DNA of 53,392 nt from Planctomycetota bacterium (GTDB lineage Bacteria > Planctomycetota > Planctomycetia > Pirellulales > Lacipirellulaceae), in the NCBI GenBank assembly GCA_003576855.1, contig QEVI01000002.1, forward strand, positions 1 through 53,392, given 5' to 3'. The notes below the pieces were generated by a model that did not search any database, had not been told where the DNA came from, and saw nothing but the letters and a program-made list of their open reading frames with translations. A program made the position numbers and the translations under genes. Of the stretch, positions 41,571 through 51,684 are shown in pieces. Each line of letters begins with the position of its first letter. Position 1 is the first letter of the stretch.

Positions 41571-43163
41571 CTAGAGTTGCCGCATGAACAGTACCAGGTC
41601 CCGTTTCTCCTCGGCGGTGAGCTTCAGTGACAGCACGATGTTGAAGAACTCGACGGCGTCTTCCAGCGTCAGGCATCGTCCGTCGTGCAGGTACGGAGGC
41701 GAGTCCTTGATGCCGCGGAGGGTGAACGTCTTAATCGGGCCGTCGCCGGGCTCGTTAAGGAAGCGCTCCATGTGGAGATCGTGCATCAGGTGATCGAGGT
41801 AAAATGGCGGCACATGGCATTCGGCGCAGCGCCCCTTGCCGAAGAACACCTCCTGACCGTGGAGTTCTTCCTTCGTGGCCTGGGCCGGGTCGAGCCGGCC
41901 GAAGGCGTCGAGTTTAGGCGCCGGCGGGAAGTCGAGCATGTTCTGCACCTGCGCCATGTGGCTTACCTGCACGCGGTCGAGGATCGTAAAGCCCTTCTTC
42001 ATCGAGTGGATCGGATCGCCGTTGAAATAGGCGGTGCGGAACTCGAACTCCGTAAAGTCCTCGACCGAGCGGAGACTCCGCTTCGAGCCGTGGATCTGCT
42101 GGTTGAACAGGCCGCGGAGGCTGGTCGTATCCAGGCGGAAGCGCCGCTCCTGCGGCCGGAAGTCGGGGCTCAGGTGGAACTGGCCGGTCGTATGGCCGTT
42201 CACGTGGCAGTCGAAGCAAGCGACGCCCAGGCTGGGATTGACGTGCTTACGATCGTCGGTCGGGTTGAATTCCTCCTGCGGAAACGGCGTCAGCAGCATC
42301 CGCAGCCCGTCGAGTTGCACCGGCGTGAGCAGGTGCTTGAACAGCCGGTAATAGTTGTTGATCGAGACCACTTCGCCGTTGGAAACGTCGCCTAGCTCCG
42401 CACGATTCTGCAGAAAAATGGCCGGCGGGAACTCCGGCCGAAACGCCTCCGGGATGTCGAAATCGACGTCGAACCGCTCCAGCCGCGGGAATAGCTTGAT
42501 CTGCTCGGGCGGAAAGACCTGGCCGCCGGTGGCGTGCTTCGGGTGGGGGAGCGACGGATAGGGAAACGCATCGGCCTGCTTGATCTCGTCGGCCGGCATC
42601 TCAGCCAGCCGCTCGAAGGTGAGCCCTGGCTTCAGCTTCGCCGTCGGGCCCACGGCCAGCGGCTTGCCGCGCGACATCTTGGCCTGGCGATCGAGCCGCG
42701 GCTGGAGGTCGTAGCGGCTTTCCAAGAGCGCCACCTGCTGTTGCATGACGCCGGGCTTGGCTTCGACGTCGGCCTGCATCGTTTCTTCGAACGTCTGGCC
42801 CGGTTTTTTCGCGTCGAGGGGGTCGCGGTAGAAGTCGAAACCCGTGACTTTACCTTGCTGCGGTTGCTCGTTGAGTGCCGCAGTGATCGGCGCCGCCGGC
42901 TTGTCGGCGGCCGCGTGGTCGCTCGTTGGCCGCGCTGGAGCGTCGGTAGGCGATTGCTCGTCACGGGGCTGCGGCGGACGCTGCGCCTCCTCGACTGCGT
43001 CGACTTGCCGCGGCGGAGCGTTTTGTTCAGCCTGGCGCGCCGGCGGCTGGGCATTCTGCCCCTGGGCTTGTCGACTGGCGCGCTGTTGAGCCTCGCTTGT
43101 CGAGCCGAACAGCAGCAGGAGCGAAAAGGCGACGGCCGCAGCAGCCATGAAGATTCGAACCAT
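41571..43163 (-). CDS. Exported diheme cytochrome c (cytochrome c peroxidase/MauG-like)
   Basis: This 530-residue protein has a signal peptide (VRIFMAAAAVAFSLLLLFGS) and a disordered, Gln/Pro/Ala-rich linker up to about residue 110. The C-terminal half has two heme c sites: ACFDCHVNGH and GRCAECHVPP (CxxCH). Further conserved pieces are TTSLRGLFNQQIHGS, FTLRGIKDSPPYLHDGR and LTLEDAVEFFNI, as in diheme peroxidase-type proteins of planctomycetes. It would face the periplasm and move electrons to an oxidant such as peroxide. The start has GAGGAG upstream. It reads in the same direction as the BON gene, 65 bp before it. Confidence 0.85.
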   Translation of the reverse strand: MVRIFMAAAAVAFSLLLLFGSTSEAQQRASRQAQGQNAQPPARQAEQNAPPRQVDAVEEAQRPPQPRDEQSPTDAPARPTSDHAAADKPAAPITAALNEQPQQGKVTGFDFYRDPLDAKKPGQTFEETMQADVEAKPGVMQQQVALLESRYDLQPRLDRQAKMSRGKPLAVGPTAKLKPGLTFERLAEMPADEIKQADAFPYPSLPHPKHATGGQVFPPEQIKLFPRLERFDVDFDIPEAFRPEFPPAIFLQNRAELGDVSNGEVVSINNYYRLFKHLLTPVQLDGLRMLLTPFPQEEFNPTDDRKHVNPSLGVACFDCHVNGHTTGQFHLSPDFRPQERRFRLDTTSLRGLFNQQIHGSKRSLRSVEDFTEFEFRTAYFNGDPIHSMKKGFTILDRVQVSHMAQVQNMLDFPPAPKLDAFGRLDPAQATKEELHGQEVFFGKGRCAECHVPPFYLDHLMHDLHMERFLNEPGDGPIKTFTLRGIKDSPPYLHDGRCLTLEDAVEFFNIVLSLKLTAEEKRDLVLFMRQL

Positions 43164-43242
43164 CGTAGCTCCTCGTGAGGAAAGTGGATGGTTCGGTGGG
43201 CGGCAAATGTTGTGCCGACCGCCTGCCGCGCCGGCTCACGCG

Positions 43243-43258
43243 GTTTTCACGTGGAACT
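43243..43258. promoter_or_regulatory. Candidate parS-like site
   Basis: GTTTTCACGTGGAACT contains the uninterrupted core TTTCACGTGGAAC, with one half of each parS type. Three of the 16 bases differ at the edges. It lies between the cytochrome and acetyl-CoA synthetase genes, about 3.0 kb from the site at 40235. Confidence 0.45.
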
Positions 43259-43352
43259 TCCGCGGGGAGCCCGCTGGCGTCGCCCTGCGGGGGATTCGGA
43301 GCGGCCCCCACGAGCGCGGTTCGTGCGCGGTGCGTTTCGTCGCGACCGGCGA

Positions 43353-45308
43353 TCACTCGTCTTCGCTACGCAATCGCGCCAACACGCTGTAGTCCTCCAG
43401 CGTCGTGGTATCGCCGACCGTTTCTTTGCCCGACGCAATGTCCTTGAGCAGCCGCCGCATGATCTTGCCGCTGCGAGTCTTTGGCAAGGCGTTGGTGAAG
43501 CGGACGTCGTCGGGCTGGGCCAAGGCGCCGATTTGATTTCGGACATGCTTGACCAGTTCTGACCGCAGGGCCTCGCTGGGCCTGGCGCCGCGAAGGGTGA
43601 CGAATACGGCGACGGCTTCGCCCTTCAGCTCATCGGGCCGGCCGACGGCCGCCGCTTCCGCCACATGCGGGTGACTGACCAAGGCGCTTTCGATTTCGAT
43701 CGTGCTGAGGCGGTGTCCGGAGACGTTCAGCACGTCGTCGATGCGGCCCATGATCCAGTAGTAGCCGTCTTCGTCGCGGCGGGCGTTGTCGCCGGCCAGG
43801 TACTTGCCGGGGACCTTGCTCCAGTAGGTTTCCTTGTAGCGCTCGTCGTCGCCCCAGATGCCGCGGAGCATGCCGGGCCACGGGTGGGCGATCGTCAGCC
43901 AACCGCCGTGGTGGACGTCCACCTCGCCCCCCTGCGAATCGACGATCTGAGGGATGACGCCCGGCAGCGGCTTGGTGCAACTGCCCGGCTTGGTAGGCGT
44001 CGCGCCGGGCAGCGGGCTCATCATGATGCCGCCCGTCTCGGTTTGCCACCACGTGTCGACGATCGGGCAGCGCTCGCGGCCGATAACGCGGTGGTACCAC
44101 ATCCAGGCTTCGGGATTGATGCCTTCGCCGACCGTGCCGAGTAGCCGCAGGCTCGACAGGTCGTGTTTCTCGGCGTGCTCGTCGCCCCATTTCATGAACG
44201 CGCGAATCGCCGTGGGGGCGGTGTAGAAGATCGTGACCTTGTACTTCTCCACGATTTCCCAGAAGCGGCCTTCATGCGGGTAATTCGGGGCGCCCTCGTA
44301 GAGGACGACCGTCGCGCCGGCCGAGAGGGGGCCGTACACCACGTAGCTGTGGCCAGTCACCCAGCCGCAGTCGGCCGTGCACCAGAAGACGTCTTCGTCG
44401 CGGTAATCGAAGACCCACTCGAACGTCTTCTTGACGAACAGGTTGTATCCGGCGGTCGTATGGCGAATGCCCTTGGGCTTTCCCGTCGAACCGCTCGTAT
44501 ACAGGATGAAGAGCGTGTTCTCGCTGTCGAGCGGTTCGGCCGGGCAATCCTCGCTCGCTTGAGCCATCAGCTCATGCCACCAGAAGTCGCGGCCGCGCTC
44601 CATGTGAATCGCTTCGTTGACGCGGTCCAGGACGATGCACTTTTCGACAGTAAGCGACTTGGCAAGTGCTTCGTCCACCGTGTTCTTGAGCGGCAACACC
44701 TGGCCGCGGCGATAGCCGGCGTCCGCGGTGATCTGGATCTTCGCCTTGGCGTCGTTGTTGCGATCGGCGATCGCCTCGGCGGAGAAGCCGGCGAAAATCA
44801 CCGAGTGCACGGCTCCAATGCGGGCGCAGGCCAGCATCGCGATCGCCAGCTCGGGCGTGAGCGGCATGTAAATCGACACCACGTCGCCGCGCTCGACGCC
44901 CAGCGATTTCAACACGTTGGCGAACTTGCAGACTTGCTTCAGCAGCTCCGCGTAGGTCAGCGTCCGCGCGTCGCCCGGCTCCCCCTCCCAGAGGAAGGCA
45001 ATGCGGTCGCCGCGGCCCTCGGCGACGTGTTTATCCAGGCAGTTGTAGGAGGCGTTGGTCGTGCCGCCGACGAACCACTTGGCGAACGGCTCGTTCCACG
45101 CCAGGGCGGTCGAAAACGGCTGGAACCAGTGGAGCTCTTCGCGGGCCATCGTGGCCCAAAACGCCGCGGGATCGGCGGCCGCTTCGTCCCACAGCCGCTG
45201 ATACTCGTCCATCGACTTGATCCGTGCACGCCGCGAAAACTCCGCGGGAGGCGGAAAGATGCGGTTTTCGTGCATTACGGTGTCGAGTTGGCCGGTAGGC
45301 TGAGCCAT
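43353..45308 (-). CDS. acs: Acetyl-CoA synthetase (acetate-CoA ligase, AMP-forming)
   Basis: This converts acetate, ATP and CoA to acetyl-CoA through acetyl-AMP. It has 651 residues. The adenylation motif is [12 protein letters not shown], with the aromatic block [16 protein letters not shown] and the hinge region [16 protein letters not shown]. The C-terminal [14 protein letters not shown] holds the Lys that is acetylated by Pat in relatives. ATG at 45308 is preferred because the longer frame to 45410 adds a hydrophobic leader not expected in Acs. It lets the cell use external acetate. Confidence 0.95.
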   Translation of the reverse strand: MAQPTGQLDTVMHENRIFPPPAEFSRRARIKSMDEYQRLWDEAAADPAAFWATMAREELHWFQPFSTALAWNEPFAKWFVGGTTNASYNCLDKHVAEGRGDRIAFLWEGEPGDARTLTYAELLKQVCKFANVLKSLGVERGDVVSIYMPLTPELAIAMLACARIGAVHSVIFAGFSAEAIADRNNDAKAKIQITADAGYRRGQVLPLKNTVDEALAKSLTVEKCIVLDRVNEAIHMERGRDFWWHELMAQASEDCPAEPLDSENTLFILYTSGSTGKPKGIRHTTAGYNLFVKKTFEWVFDYRDEDVFWCTADCGWVTGHSYVVYGPLSAGATVVLYEGAPNYPHEGRFWEIVEKYKVTIFYTAPTAIRAFMKWGDEHAEKHDLSSLRLLGTVGEGINPEAWMWYHRVIGRERCPIVDTWWQTETGGIMMSPLPGATPTKPGSCTKPLPGVIPQIVDSQGGEVDVHHGGWLTIAHPWPGMLRGIWGDDERYKETYWSKVPGKYLAGDNARRDEDGYYWIMGRIDDVLNVSGHRLSTIEIESALVSHPHVAEAAAVGRPDELKGEAVAVFVTLRGARPSEALRSELVKHVRNQIGALAQPDDVRFTNALPKTRSGKIMRRLLKDIASGKETVGDTTTLEDYSVLARLRSEDE

Positions 45309-45597
45309 GGGAATCTCCGCGGAAGCCAATAACGTGTGTGCAACGGCGACGACAAGAACGCCGAGAAAAGCCCAAACAGCGGGCCGTCTGAAACGACTGA
45401 TTCTAATCAAGCCGCAGGCAGCGCGAAAGTAGCGCAGATCGCCGCTCGCGCACCGACCGCCGCGACGCTGACCTGGCCGGCGGCGTGGCGCGATCCACTG
45501 ACGGGCCGTTTGACGCGCCTCGTTGCGAGGCGACGTCGCCGCAAGGCCGGCTCACGTCTTTGCAGCGCTGCTAAAGAACCGCTTACTGCCGCGGCGA

Positions 45598-46776
45598 TCA
45601 CTTGGCGGAGTACACTTCGCCGGCGGCGGCGACGCTCGCGCCGCGGTCAAACGGTCGGCCCTGTTCGGCGAGCAGTTGTTCGAGCGCCGCGAGCAGCAGG
45701 TACACATTCGCCGGGCGTGCGCCGTAGCCCATCAGGCCGATTCGCCACACCTTGCCCTTGAAGGCCCCGAGGCCCGCGCCGATCTCGATGCCGAAGCGGG
45801 CCAGCAGCTCGCTGCGAATCTTGGCTTCGTCAACGCCTGCGGGCACGCGGACGGCGTTGAGCATCGGCAGTTGAAAGCCCTCTTGGGCGGCGCACTGGAT
45901 ACCGAGCGCGGCCAGACCAGCCTTCAGCGCGCGATGGTTCAGGTCGTGCCGGGCGAAACAGGCGTCGAGGCCTTCTTCCAAAATGATCGACACGGCTTCG
46001 TACAGCGCATAGCTCATGTTGATCGGCGCCGTGTGATGGTAGACCCGGTCCGATCCCCAGTAGCTGGCCAGCATCGACGCGTCCAGGTACCAGCTCTGCA
46101 CCTTATGCTTGCGGTTCTTCACGGCGTCCATGGCCCGCTCGTTGAACGACACGGGCGCCAGTCCCGGCGGGCAGGAAAGGCACTTTTGCGTGCCGCTGTA
46201 GACCGCGTCGAGGCCCCAGGCGTCGACTTCCACCGGCACGCCTCCCAGCGCCGTCACTGTATCGACGAGGATCATCGCGCCAGCCTCATGGACGGCCTGG
46301 GCGATGGGCTCAATCGGCTGGTAAGCCCCGGTGGAGGTCTCGGCCATGACGATGCCGACCAGCTTCGGCTTCACGGCGGCCGCGACGTTGCGAATCTCGT
46401 CGACCGCGAAGACCTCGCCCCAGGGGCGCTCGAGGCGCGTCACCTTGGCGCCGGCCCGCTCGGCGACGTCGCACATGCGGGCGCCGAAGACGCCGTTGAC
46501 GCACACGACGACCGGGTCGCCGGGCTCGACGAGGTTCACGACCGCGGCTTCCATGCCGGCCGAGCCGGTGCCGCTGACCGCGAAGGTCATGCGGTTGGTC
46601 GTACGGAAAAGCTGGCGGAGGCCGTCCTGGAGCCGGTCCATGAGCTGCAGGTAATAGGGGTCCAGGTGACCGACGGTCGGCCTGGCCATGGCCGCCAGGA
46701 CGCGGGGATGGATGTCGCTAGGACCGGGACCAAGGAGCGTGCGGATGGGGGGATTCAGCGGAGAAAGTGCAGGCAT
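45598..46776 (-). CDS. Class V aminotransferase, alanine/serine-glyoxylate type
   Basis: This 392-residue PLP enzyme resembles alanine-glyoxylate and serine-glyoxylate aminotransferases. It opens with [20 protein letters not shown] and has [12 protein letters not shown] for the PLP phosphate, [15 protein letters not shown] with the pyridine-ring Asp, and [19 protein letters not shown] with the Schiff-base Lys. It would pass an amino group from alanine or serine to glyoxylate. ATG at 46776 agrees with the family start. It follows the PmoA-family gene on the same strand by 109 bp. Confidence 0.9.
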   Translation of the reverse strand: MPALSPLNPPIRTLLGPGPSDIHPRVLAAMARPTVGHLDPYYLQLMDRLQDGLRQLFRTTNRMTFAVSGTGSAGMEAAVVNLVEPGDPVVVCVNGVFGARMCDVAERAGAKVTRLERPWGEVFAVDEIRNVAAAVKPKLVGIVMAETSTGAYQPIEPIAQAVHEAGAMILVDTVTALGGVPVEVDAWGLDAVYSGTQKCLSCPPGLAPVSFNERAMDAVKNRKHKVQSWYLDASMLASYWGSDRVYHHTAPINMSYALYEAVSIILEEGLDACFARHDLNHRALKAGLAALGIQCAAQEGFQLPMLNAVRVPAGVDEAKIRSELLARFGIEIGAGLGAFKGKVWRIGLMGYGARPANVYLLLAALEQLLAEQGRPFDRGASVAAAGEVYSAK

Positions 46777-46885
46777 TGATAGGCGAACGTGGCGGTGAAT
46801 GACTGATGAAAGAACCTGTCCGGCAGCGCACCGCTGCCGTTTGTCCGTGTCGCCGGTTCGTTCGGGCGCCGCGAGCACCGGCAAA

Positions 46886-47899
46886 TCAAGGGGCGTCGCT
46901 AGGCTGCATGGGGGGCGCCTCGACGATGAACGTTTGGCTCAGGGATTGGCACGCGTCGACGGTCATCTCGCCCGCTTGGATCCACAGGCGGTACATGACA
47001 TCGAGCGGCTTATCCGCGGTCACGTCGGCGACGAAGTACGACCCAAACCGGCCATAGTCGCGCTCGCTATAGCGGGCAGGTTTTGGGTTGGACGGATGGT
47101 CCAGGTACACAATTGTAAAACGCTTGCCGTCGATGACGACGCTCATGGCGTTCCAGGGCAAGTTCTCGCTGCGGGCGTTGCCCGGGGCGTCGGCGTGCTC
47201 ATGGTCCCAGTTGCGGGTCTCGCCAGGCTCGCCTTTGCCATCCGGACGAAGGTAATACGTTTGCTGTGCCGCGTGGTCGGGAACGTACTGCGAAGCGCGG
47301 AACTGGAATCCGGCGTGTTGTGGATCGCCGTCGAGGTGAATCGGCTGGCCGTCGGCGGTCCTGAGCTGCGATGCGAACGTGATTAGCCAGCCCTCCGCGC
47401 CGTAATGCTCTTGACGGCTGACTTCCACGAAGCGTGTTTCATGGGCGAAGACTTCGCCGTCCTCGCCGTGCCAGTCGATTCGGACCGATTGCACGGCGAA
47501 ACGCTTGGTCGCCTTCTGCAGTAAGGCCTCGCGATGAGATTGGTAGGCCTTGCCCGTGCAGTGCCAGGCATCGCACTGCTTGCCGTCGCCGTAAGTGATC
47601 TTGTTGAAGCCGTAGAACAAGCCGCGGTGATGGGGATAGAGGCCGCCTGTGCCTTTGGTCAGCAAGGTCTTGCCGTCCGGACTCCACACGTGGTGGAAAG
47701 GCTTGAACGTTTCGTTGCGCCGTTCCGGCGAAGATTCGTCGAGCTGCGGCATCACGTACCGCAACGCAGGGCGACCGTCGAATGTGAGGTCGACATGGTC
47801 GGCGGCCGGCGCTTGCCACTGAAATCCGTCAGCCGCCAGCGACACAAGGTCGCTGAGACCACAGAACGCGAACGACGAAAGCAAGGCGACAAGCCGCAT
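46886..47899 (-). CDS. DUF6807 (PmoA family) secreted protein
   Basis: This 337-residue protein is of the family often labelled PmoA or methane oxygenase-like, but no methane chemistry is implied. It has a signal peptide ([20 protein letters not shown]) and beta-rich blocks [37 protein letters not shown] and [20 protein letters not shown]. The PHHRGLF and [17 protein letters not shown] blocks are the family hallmarks and contain His residues that could bind a metal or sugar. Planctomycetes encode many copies. The function is unknown. Confidence 0.85.
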   Translation of the reverse strand: MRLVALLSSFAFCGLSDLVSLAADGFQWQAPAADHVDLTFDGRPALRYVMPQLDESSPERRNETFKPFHHVWSPDGKTLLTKGTGGLYPHHRGLFYGFNKITYGDGKQCDAWHCTGKAYQSHREALLQKATKRFAVQSVRIDWHGEDGEVFAHETRFVEVSRQEHYGAEGWLITFASQLRTADGQPIHLDGDPQHAGFQFRASQYVPDHAAQQTYYLRPDGKGEPGETRNWDHEHADAPGNARSENLPWNAMSVVIDGKRFTIVYLDHPSNPKPARYSERDYGRFGSYFVADVTADKPLDVMYRLWIQAGEMTVDACQSLSQTFIVEAPPMQPSDAP

Positions 47900-48202
47900 C
47901 GAACGTTATCTCCCGGCCGGAGGCGATTGGACGCCGTCGCGCGGTTGGCAAGCGGCGGCGTTCATGGTAACCGACCGAAAGGCGGAAATGTAGCGCCGGC
48001 CGCGCAGGACGGCATGCTACGAATCGAGCGCTTCTTCCGTAGCGGCCTCGGCGAGATCGAGCACGAACTCGGCGTCTGCCTCGACATCGTCGGCGGTGGC
48101 GACGTCACGCTGTTCGTCGGGTGGGAGTTCCATGGCGGGCGCCGGGCGTTGCGCTCCGGGGCGAGCCTCGGAGCTAAATGAGGTACATGTAAAAAGGATA
48201 GC
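47900..48202. other. 303-bp gap with one possible small ORF
   Basis: No clear gene is seen except the 38-codon acidic ORF listed separately. The sequence is G+C-rich and has no hairpin that I trust. Confidence 0.5.
48017..48133 (-). CDS. Possible 38-aa acidic small protein
   Basis: The minus strand has ATG at 48133 then MELPPDEQRDVATADDVEAD and a Glu/Ala-rich end to a TAG at 48017. The composition (acidic, no stop, coding-like wobble) could be real. No family or ribosome binding site is recognised. Confidence 0.28.
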   Translation of the reverse strand: MELPPDEQRDVATADDVEADAEFVLDLAEAATEEALDS

Positions 48203-48940
48203 TCATGGCGGGGCGTCGGGCATCGGGGCCCGGGGGCTCTGGAATAGGCGGCTTCGAGCCAAGCGAGCCAGCACCCTCAGCTTGCCGAGGGCCTCGCCGA
48301 GGTGGACTTTCGAGGCGCCGGCGCGGCGATCGGTGAACGTGATCGGCGCCTCGGCGAAACTCGCCCCGCGGCGGTGGAGCTGCCAGAGAATTTCTTCCAG
48401 GTAGGCATACCCGGTTGCGGTCAGTTCGCTAAAGTCGAGCCGGCGGAGCGCCGCCACGCGGTACACCCGGCAGGCGCCGGTGGAGTCGCGCACCGGCAGA
48501 CCGAGGGCCAGGCGGGTCGCCATGTTCATGCCGGCGCTAATGATTCGGCGGGAGAGGGGCCAGCCTTCAATGCGGCCGCCGGGGCAGTACCGCGATCCGA
48601 TCACCACGTCGGCGTGGGCGGCAGCCGCGACCAGCGACGGAAGCGCGGCCGGCGGGTGGCTCCAATCGGCGTCGAGCGTAATCAGCAACTCGTAACCGCG
48701 GTCGATGGCCGCTTGCATCGCGGCCCACGAGGCCGATCCTAAGCCCAGTTTGCCGGGGCGGTGGATTACCGAAAACCAAGCCGCATGGGCGGCCTGCTGG
48801 TCGCACCAGCGGCCGGTGCCGTCGGGCGAGTTGTCGTCGACGACCAGCACATCGGCGTGCGGCAGGTGCTCGCGAATGGCGCCGACCAGCGACGGCAGCG
48901 TTTCGATCTCGTTGTAGGTGGCCAATGCGACAAGGAGCAT
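48203..48940 (-). CDS. Polyprenyl-phosphate mannosyl/glucosyltransferase-like GT2
   Basis: This 245-residue family 2 glycosyltransferase of the DPM1 type has no membrane segments. It opens LLVALATYNEIETLPSLVGA, then VVDDNSPDGTGRWC and LDADWSHPPAALP (DxD region), and ends ITFTDRRAGASKV, as in dolichyl-phosphate mannose synthases (the RxxGxSK motif). It would charge polyprenyl phosphate with mannose or glucose for outer-face GT-C enzymes such as the one at 20231. ATG at 48940 fits the family start, with GGAG just upstream. Confidence 0.9.
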   Translation of the reverse strand: MLLVALATYNEIETLPSLVGAIREHLPHADVLVVDDNSPDGTGRWCDQQAAHAAWFSVIHRPGKLGLGSASWAAMQAAIDRGYELLITLDADWSHPPAALPSLVAAAAHADVVIGSRYCPGGRIEGWPLSRRIISAGMNMATRLALGLPVRDSTGACRVYRVAALRRLDFSELTATGYAYLEEILWQLHRRGASFAEAPITFTDRRAGASKVHLGEALGKLRVLARLARSRLFQSPRAPMPDAPP

Positions 48941-48950
48941 GGTCTGCCAG

Positions 48951-48979
48951 TAGCCGCGGCTCACCGAGCCGCCGGAGCG
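48951..48979 (-). repeat. REP-like hairpin repeat, form A, variant loop
   Basis: This minus-strand form A copy has its loop read as GGT, and the stem is intact. It lies 11 bp upstream of the GT2 start. Confidence 0.8.
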
Positions 48980-49033
48980 ATTGTAGGGACGGTGTTCGAG
49001 CGGGTGGTTATGGCGACTTTCGCGTGGCTGGGC

Positions 49034-49062
49034 CGCTCCGGCCGCTCGTTGAGCGGCGGCAT
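49034..49062 (+). repeat. REP-like hairpin repeat, form B
   Basis: This plus-strand form B copy has its right edge diverging (GGCAT instead of GGCTA). It makes an inverted pair with 48951-48979. Confidence 0.85.
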
Positions 49063-49119
49063 TGGGGGGCTGCGGTGCTATCACATCGTGACGCGAGTGG
49101 GAGGTTTGGCCAAGTGGCG

Positions 49120-49148
49120 TTGGGCGCAGCATCGGCGCTTCCTACAAT
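49120..49148 (+). promoter_or_regulatory. Candidate promoter of parAB
   Basis: TTGGGC at 49120-49125 and TACAAT at 49143-49148 are separated by 17 bp. The -10 is good and the -35 is weak. It lies 50 bp before the parA start. Confidence 0.38.
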
Positions 49149-49165
49149 CCGGCCCGCTCCGTCCT

Positions 49166-49193
49166 GACCCCTGAACCCCGACCCCTGAACCCT
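49166..49193 (+). repeat. Two 14-bp direct repeats before parA
   Basis: GACCCCTGAACCCC is followed at once by GACCCCTGAACCCT. The pair covers the region just upstream of the parA GTG and might be an operator or part of the leader. Confidence 0.75.
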
Positions 49194-49199
49194 CTCGCC

Positions 49200-49946
49200 G
49201 TGCCCCGCGTCATCTGTATTGCGAACCAGAAAGGCGGCGTGGGCAAGACGACGACCGCCATGAACCTGGCTTGCGCGGTCGCCATGGCCGGCGAGAAGAC
49301 GCTGCTGGTCGATCTCGACCCCCAGTGCAATGCCACGACGGGCTTGGGTCACAAGCCGGACGACCGGCATGCGCTGGTCGATTCGCGGCCGCTCCGCGAA
49401 TCCTTTCGGGAGACGTATTTGCCCAGTCTCGCCTTGTTGCCGGGGGCCCGCAGCTTTGAAGACGTCGATGCGTTGGCGAATTCGTCCGATGCGCGGTCGC
49501 TGATGCTGGCGACGCACCTGTCGGGCAGTCTGGGGTCGTTCGATCACGTGTTAATCGACTGCCCGCCCTCGGTAGGCGCCCTTACGCGGACCGCGCTGGC
49601 CAGTGCTAGCGAGGTGCTCATGCCGATCCAATGCGAGTATTTCGCGATGGAAGGGCTCACCCAAATGATTGAGGTAATCCGACAGGTGATTTCGCGCTCC
49701 AATAGCCGATTACAGTTCGGGGGCATTTTGCTCACCATGTACGACGCCGCCCTTGAGCTCACCGCCGAGGTCGATCGCGACGTACGGGACTTTTTCGGCG
49801 ACATCGTCTTTTCCACCGTCATTCCACGGGACGCAGCCGTATCGGAAGCCCCGAGCCATGGGCGCTCGGTAATCGACTATGCCCCGCGGTCGCGGGGGGC
49901 CCGCGGTTACGTGGAATTGTGCCAGGAGGTATTGGAGCGTGTCTAA
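49200..49946 (+). CDS. parA: ParA-type chromosome segregation ATPase (Soj)
   Basis: This 248-residue ATPase partners with ParB and drives segregation of parS-bearing DNA. It has the deviant Walker A ANQKGGVGKTTTAMNL, the Walker A' LLVDLDPQCNATTGLG, and Walker B HVLIDCPPSVGALTR. There is no HTH domain, so this is the small chromosomal type. The start is GTG at 49200. Its stop overlaps the parB start by 8 bp, which couples their translation. Confidence 0.95.
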   Translation: MPRVICIANQKGGVGKTTTAMNLACAVAMAGEKTLLVDLDPQCNATTGLGHKPDDRHALVDSRPLRESFRETYLPSLALLPGARSFEDVDALANSSDARSLMLATHLSGSLGSFDHVLIDCPPSVGALTRTALASASEVLMPIQCEYFAMEGLTQMIEVIRQVISRSNSRLQFGGILLTMYDAALELTAEVDRDVRDFFGDIVFSTVIPRDAAVSEAPSHGRSVIDYAPRSRGARGYVELCQEVLERV

Positions 49947-50961
49947 GGAACGTCGCTTGGGCCGGGGATTGGAGGCGCTGCTGGGCCGCAACTTCGAGAC
50001 GCCGTCCATCGGAGCGCCGGCATCGCTGGAGCCTTTGCCTGCTAGCAGTCCTGCTAGCAGTGAAGTCGCGGCGCACGCAGCCGGCCCCGCGACCGGCCAC
50101 GCCGATGTTACGCATTCGCCTGACGGCCAGCAGTGGCTGCCGCTGAGCTCAATCAGCGCGAATCCCTACCAGCCTCGAACCACGTTCGACGAAAGCGAAA
50201 TCGCCGACCTGTGCGACAGCATTCGCACGCATGGGTTTTTGCAGCCGATCCTGGTCCGGCGCTCAGCCGGCGGCTACCAGATCATCGCCGGCGAACGACG
50301 GCTGCGGGCCGCCCAAATGGCCGGCTGGGAACGCGTCCCCGTGCAAATCCGCGACGTCGCCGACCGGCAGATGGCTGAATTGGCCATCGTGGAGAACGTG
50401 CAGCGAAAGGACCTCAATGCGATTGAAAAAGCCGCCTCGTTCAAGCGCTACATGGACGAGTACGGCTGCACGCAGGAGGAGGTCGCCAGCCGCGTGAGCA
50501 TCGACCGCTCGACGGTCGCCAACCTCGTGCGGCTGCTCGATCTACCCGACGAAGTCAAGCAAATGATCGCCCGGGGCGAGATCAGCGCGGGACATGCCCG
50601 CGCCCTGTTGCCGCTGGGCGACGAACACGAGCAAATCGAATTCGCCAAGCGAATCCACAAGGACTCGCTCTCGGTGCGCGCGACCGAGCAGGCCGTGTCG
50701 GAACATATCCGCAACGCCGACGGCGGCGTGCTGTCGATCGTCGATGAGGAGGGCAACAGCCGTCCGTCGCCGATGCAACCCGGGCAGCATCTGCGGCACA
50801 TGGAATCGCAGCTTGCGCTAGCGCTCGGCGCGCAGGTGCAGATCAGGCAGTCGGCCAAAGGCCGCGGCCGCATCACCATTCATTTCGGCAGTCACGAAGA
50901 ATTCGACCGGCTGCGCGGCTTGCTGAGCCAGTCGCCGGCGCCTCAAAGCGGCGCGATGTAA
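49939..50961 (+). CDS. parB: ParB-type centromere-binding CTPase (Spo0J)
   Basis: This 340-residue protein binds parS, spreads as a sliding clamp and stimulates ParA. The N-terminus has RRLGRGLEALLG. The CTP-binding ParB/Srx domain has ISANPYQPRTTFDESEIADL and GERRLRAA, with ENVQRKDLNAIEKA after it. An HTH region follows (EEVASRVSIDRSTVANLVRL), then the C-terminal dimerisation part. GTG at 49939 overlaps the parA stop by 8 bp. Candidate parS sites are at 37219 and, less surely, 43243. Confidence 0.95.
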   Translation: MSKERRLGRGLEALLGRNFETPSIGAPASLEPLPASSPASSEVAAHAAGPATGHADVTHSPDGQQWLPLSSISANPYQPRTTFDESEIADLCDSIRTHGFLQPILVRRSAGGYQIIAGERRLRAAQMAGWERVPVQIRDVADRQMAELAIVENVQRKDLNAIEKAASFKRYMDEYGCTQEEVASRVSIDRSTVANLVRLLDLPDEVKQMIARGEISAGHARALLPLGDEHEQIEFAKRIHKDSLSVRATEQAVSEHIRNADGGVLSIVDEEGNSRPSPMQPGQHLRHMESQLALALGAQVQIRQSAKGRGRITIHFGSHEEFDRLRGLLSQSPAPQSGAM

Positions 50962-51027
50962 GCAAGCGCCGCGCGACGCCCTCGCAGCGGCCTGCTAGAG
51001 CGCCGCTTGCCAGGCCAACGCGGGTCG

Positions 51028-51273
51028 CTAACTGAAGTCCTCCTTGAGCCCAAAGCGATGGTAACGGACATTGCGGGGGTTCATGGTGTGACCCCAACTA
51101 ATGTCGTCGATGGGCCAGTTCAGCGCCGTGGCCAATAGCGCCCGCTCCGCGGGGCTGGGCAGCCAGCGGCCGTCGACGATGGCCGCGACGCGCTGCGCAT
51201 CGAGCGTAGTGCGCCCAGCTAGCTCGTCGACGGACAGCTTGAGTTCCTCCATCAGCAGGTCAACCGTTTTCAT
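51028..51273 (-). CDS. Small HTH-like protein, 81 aa
   Basis: This protein reads MKTVDLLMEELKLSVDELAG followed by TLDAQRVAAIVDGRWLPSPAERALLA, which is the shape of an XRE-type helix-turn-helix (about residues 1-55), and a C-terminal tail NPRNVRYHRFGLKEDFS. The recognition helix seems to be AQRVAAIV. It may be a regulator. The start at 51273 is preferred to a longer frame that runs to 51492. A GC-rich hairpin sits just upstream. Confidence 0.62.
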   Translation of the reverse strand: MKTVDLLMEELKLSVDELAGRTTLDAQRVAAIVDGRWLPSPAERALLATALNWPIDDISWGHTMNPRNVRYHRFGLKEDFS

Positions 51274-51684
51274 GGCAGTCACGCCGCATAAGCTTGCGGC
51301 GCAATGACTTGTGTCGCGTCGCGAACGGGCGCATCCGCGCAACGGAACATTGCCTTTATTGCTATCTGCGCCTGGCCGGCTAGGATTGGCATAGCCAAAG
51401 TGCCGTAACGCCCAGTCTAATATGAGCTTATGATAGTGACGCTTCGGTTGACCGCGACTCCCCTCTGCTTGCTCCGGAAGTCTGATCGCCACTAATGTCG
51501 GAGCCTCGGCCGGCCTGGAGTTTAGTTTAGCCCTGGCTTAGGGAGCGCCGCACCTCGCCGGCGGCGCCAGGCAAATACTAACCGCCGCCTTGGCGGCTGC
51601 AGCCGTTGCGCGAACACAGCTCGCTCGCGACAGCGCTGCGCGCCGTCTTCGCGCGGCTCTTAGCATAGGAGCGCAGTCGGTCGG
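51274..51684. other. 411-bp intergenic region with a hairpin
   Basis: CGCCGCA and TGCGGCG (51282-51301) form a 7-bp hairpin 8 bp upstream of the HTH gene's ATG and could affect its translation or bind the protein. No gene is seen in the remainder, which should hold the promoter of the oxidoreductase gene. Confidence 0.45.

Noticed and set aside
45309..45410. Longer acetyl-CoA synthetase start with hydrophobic leader
   Set aside because: Acs is cytoplasmic, and the family starts near MAQPTG. The leader is an artefact of an open upstream frame.
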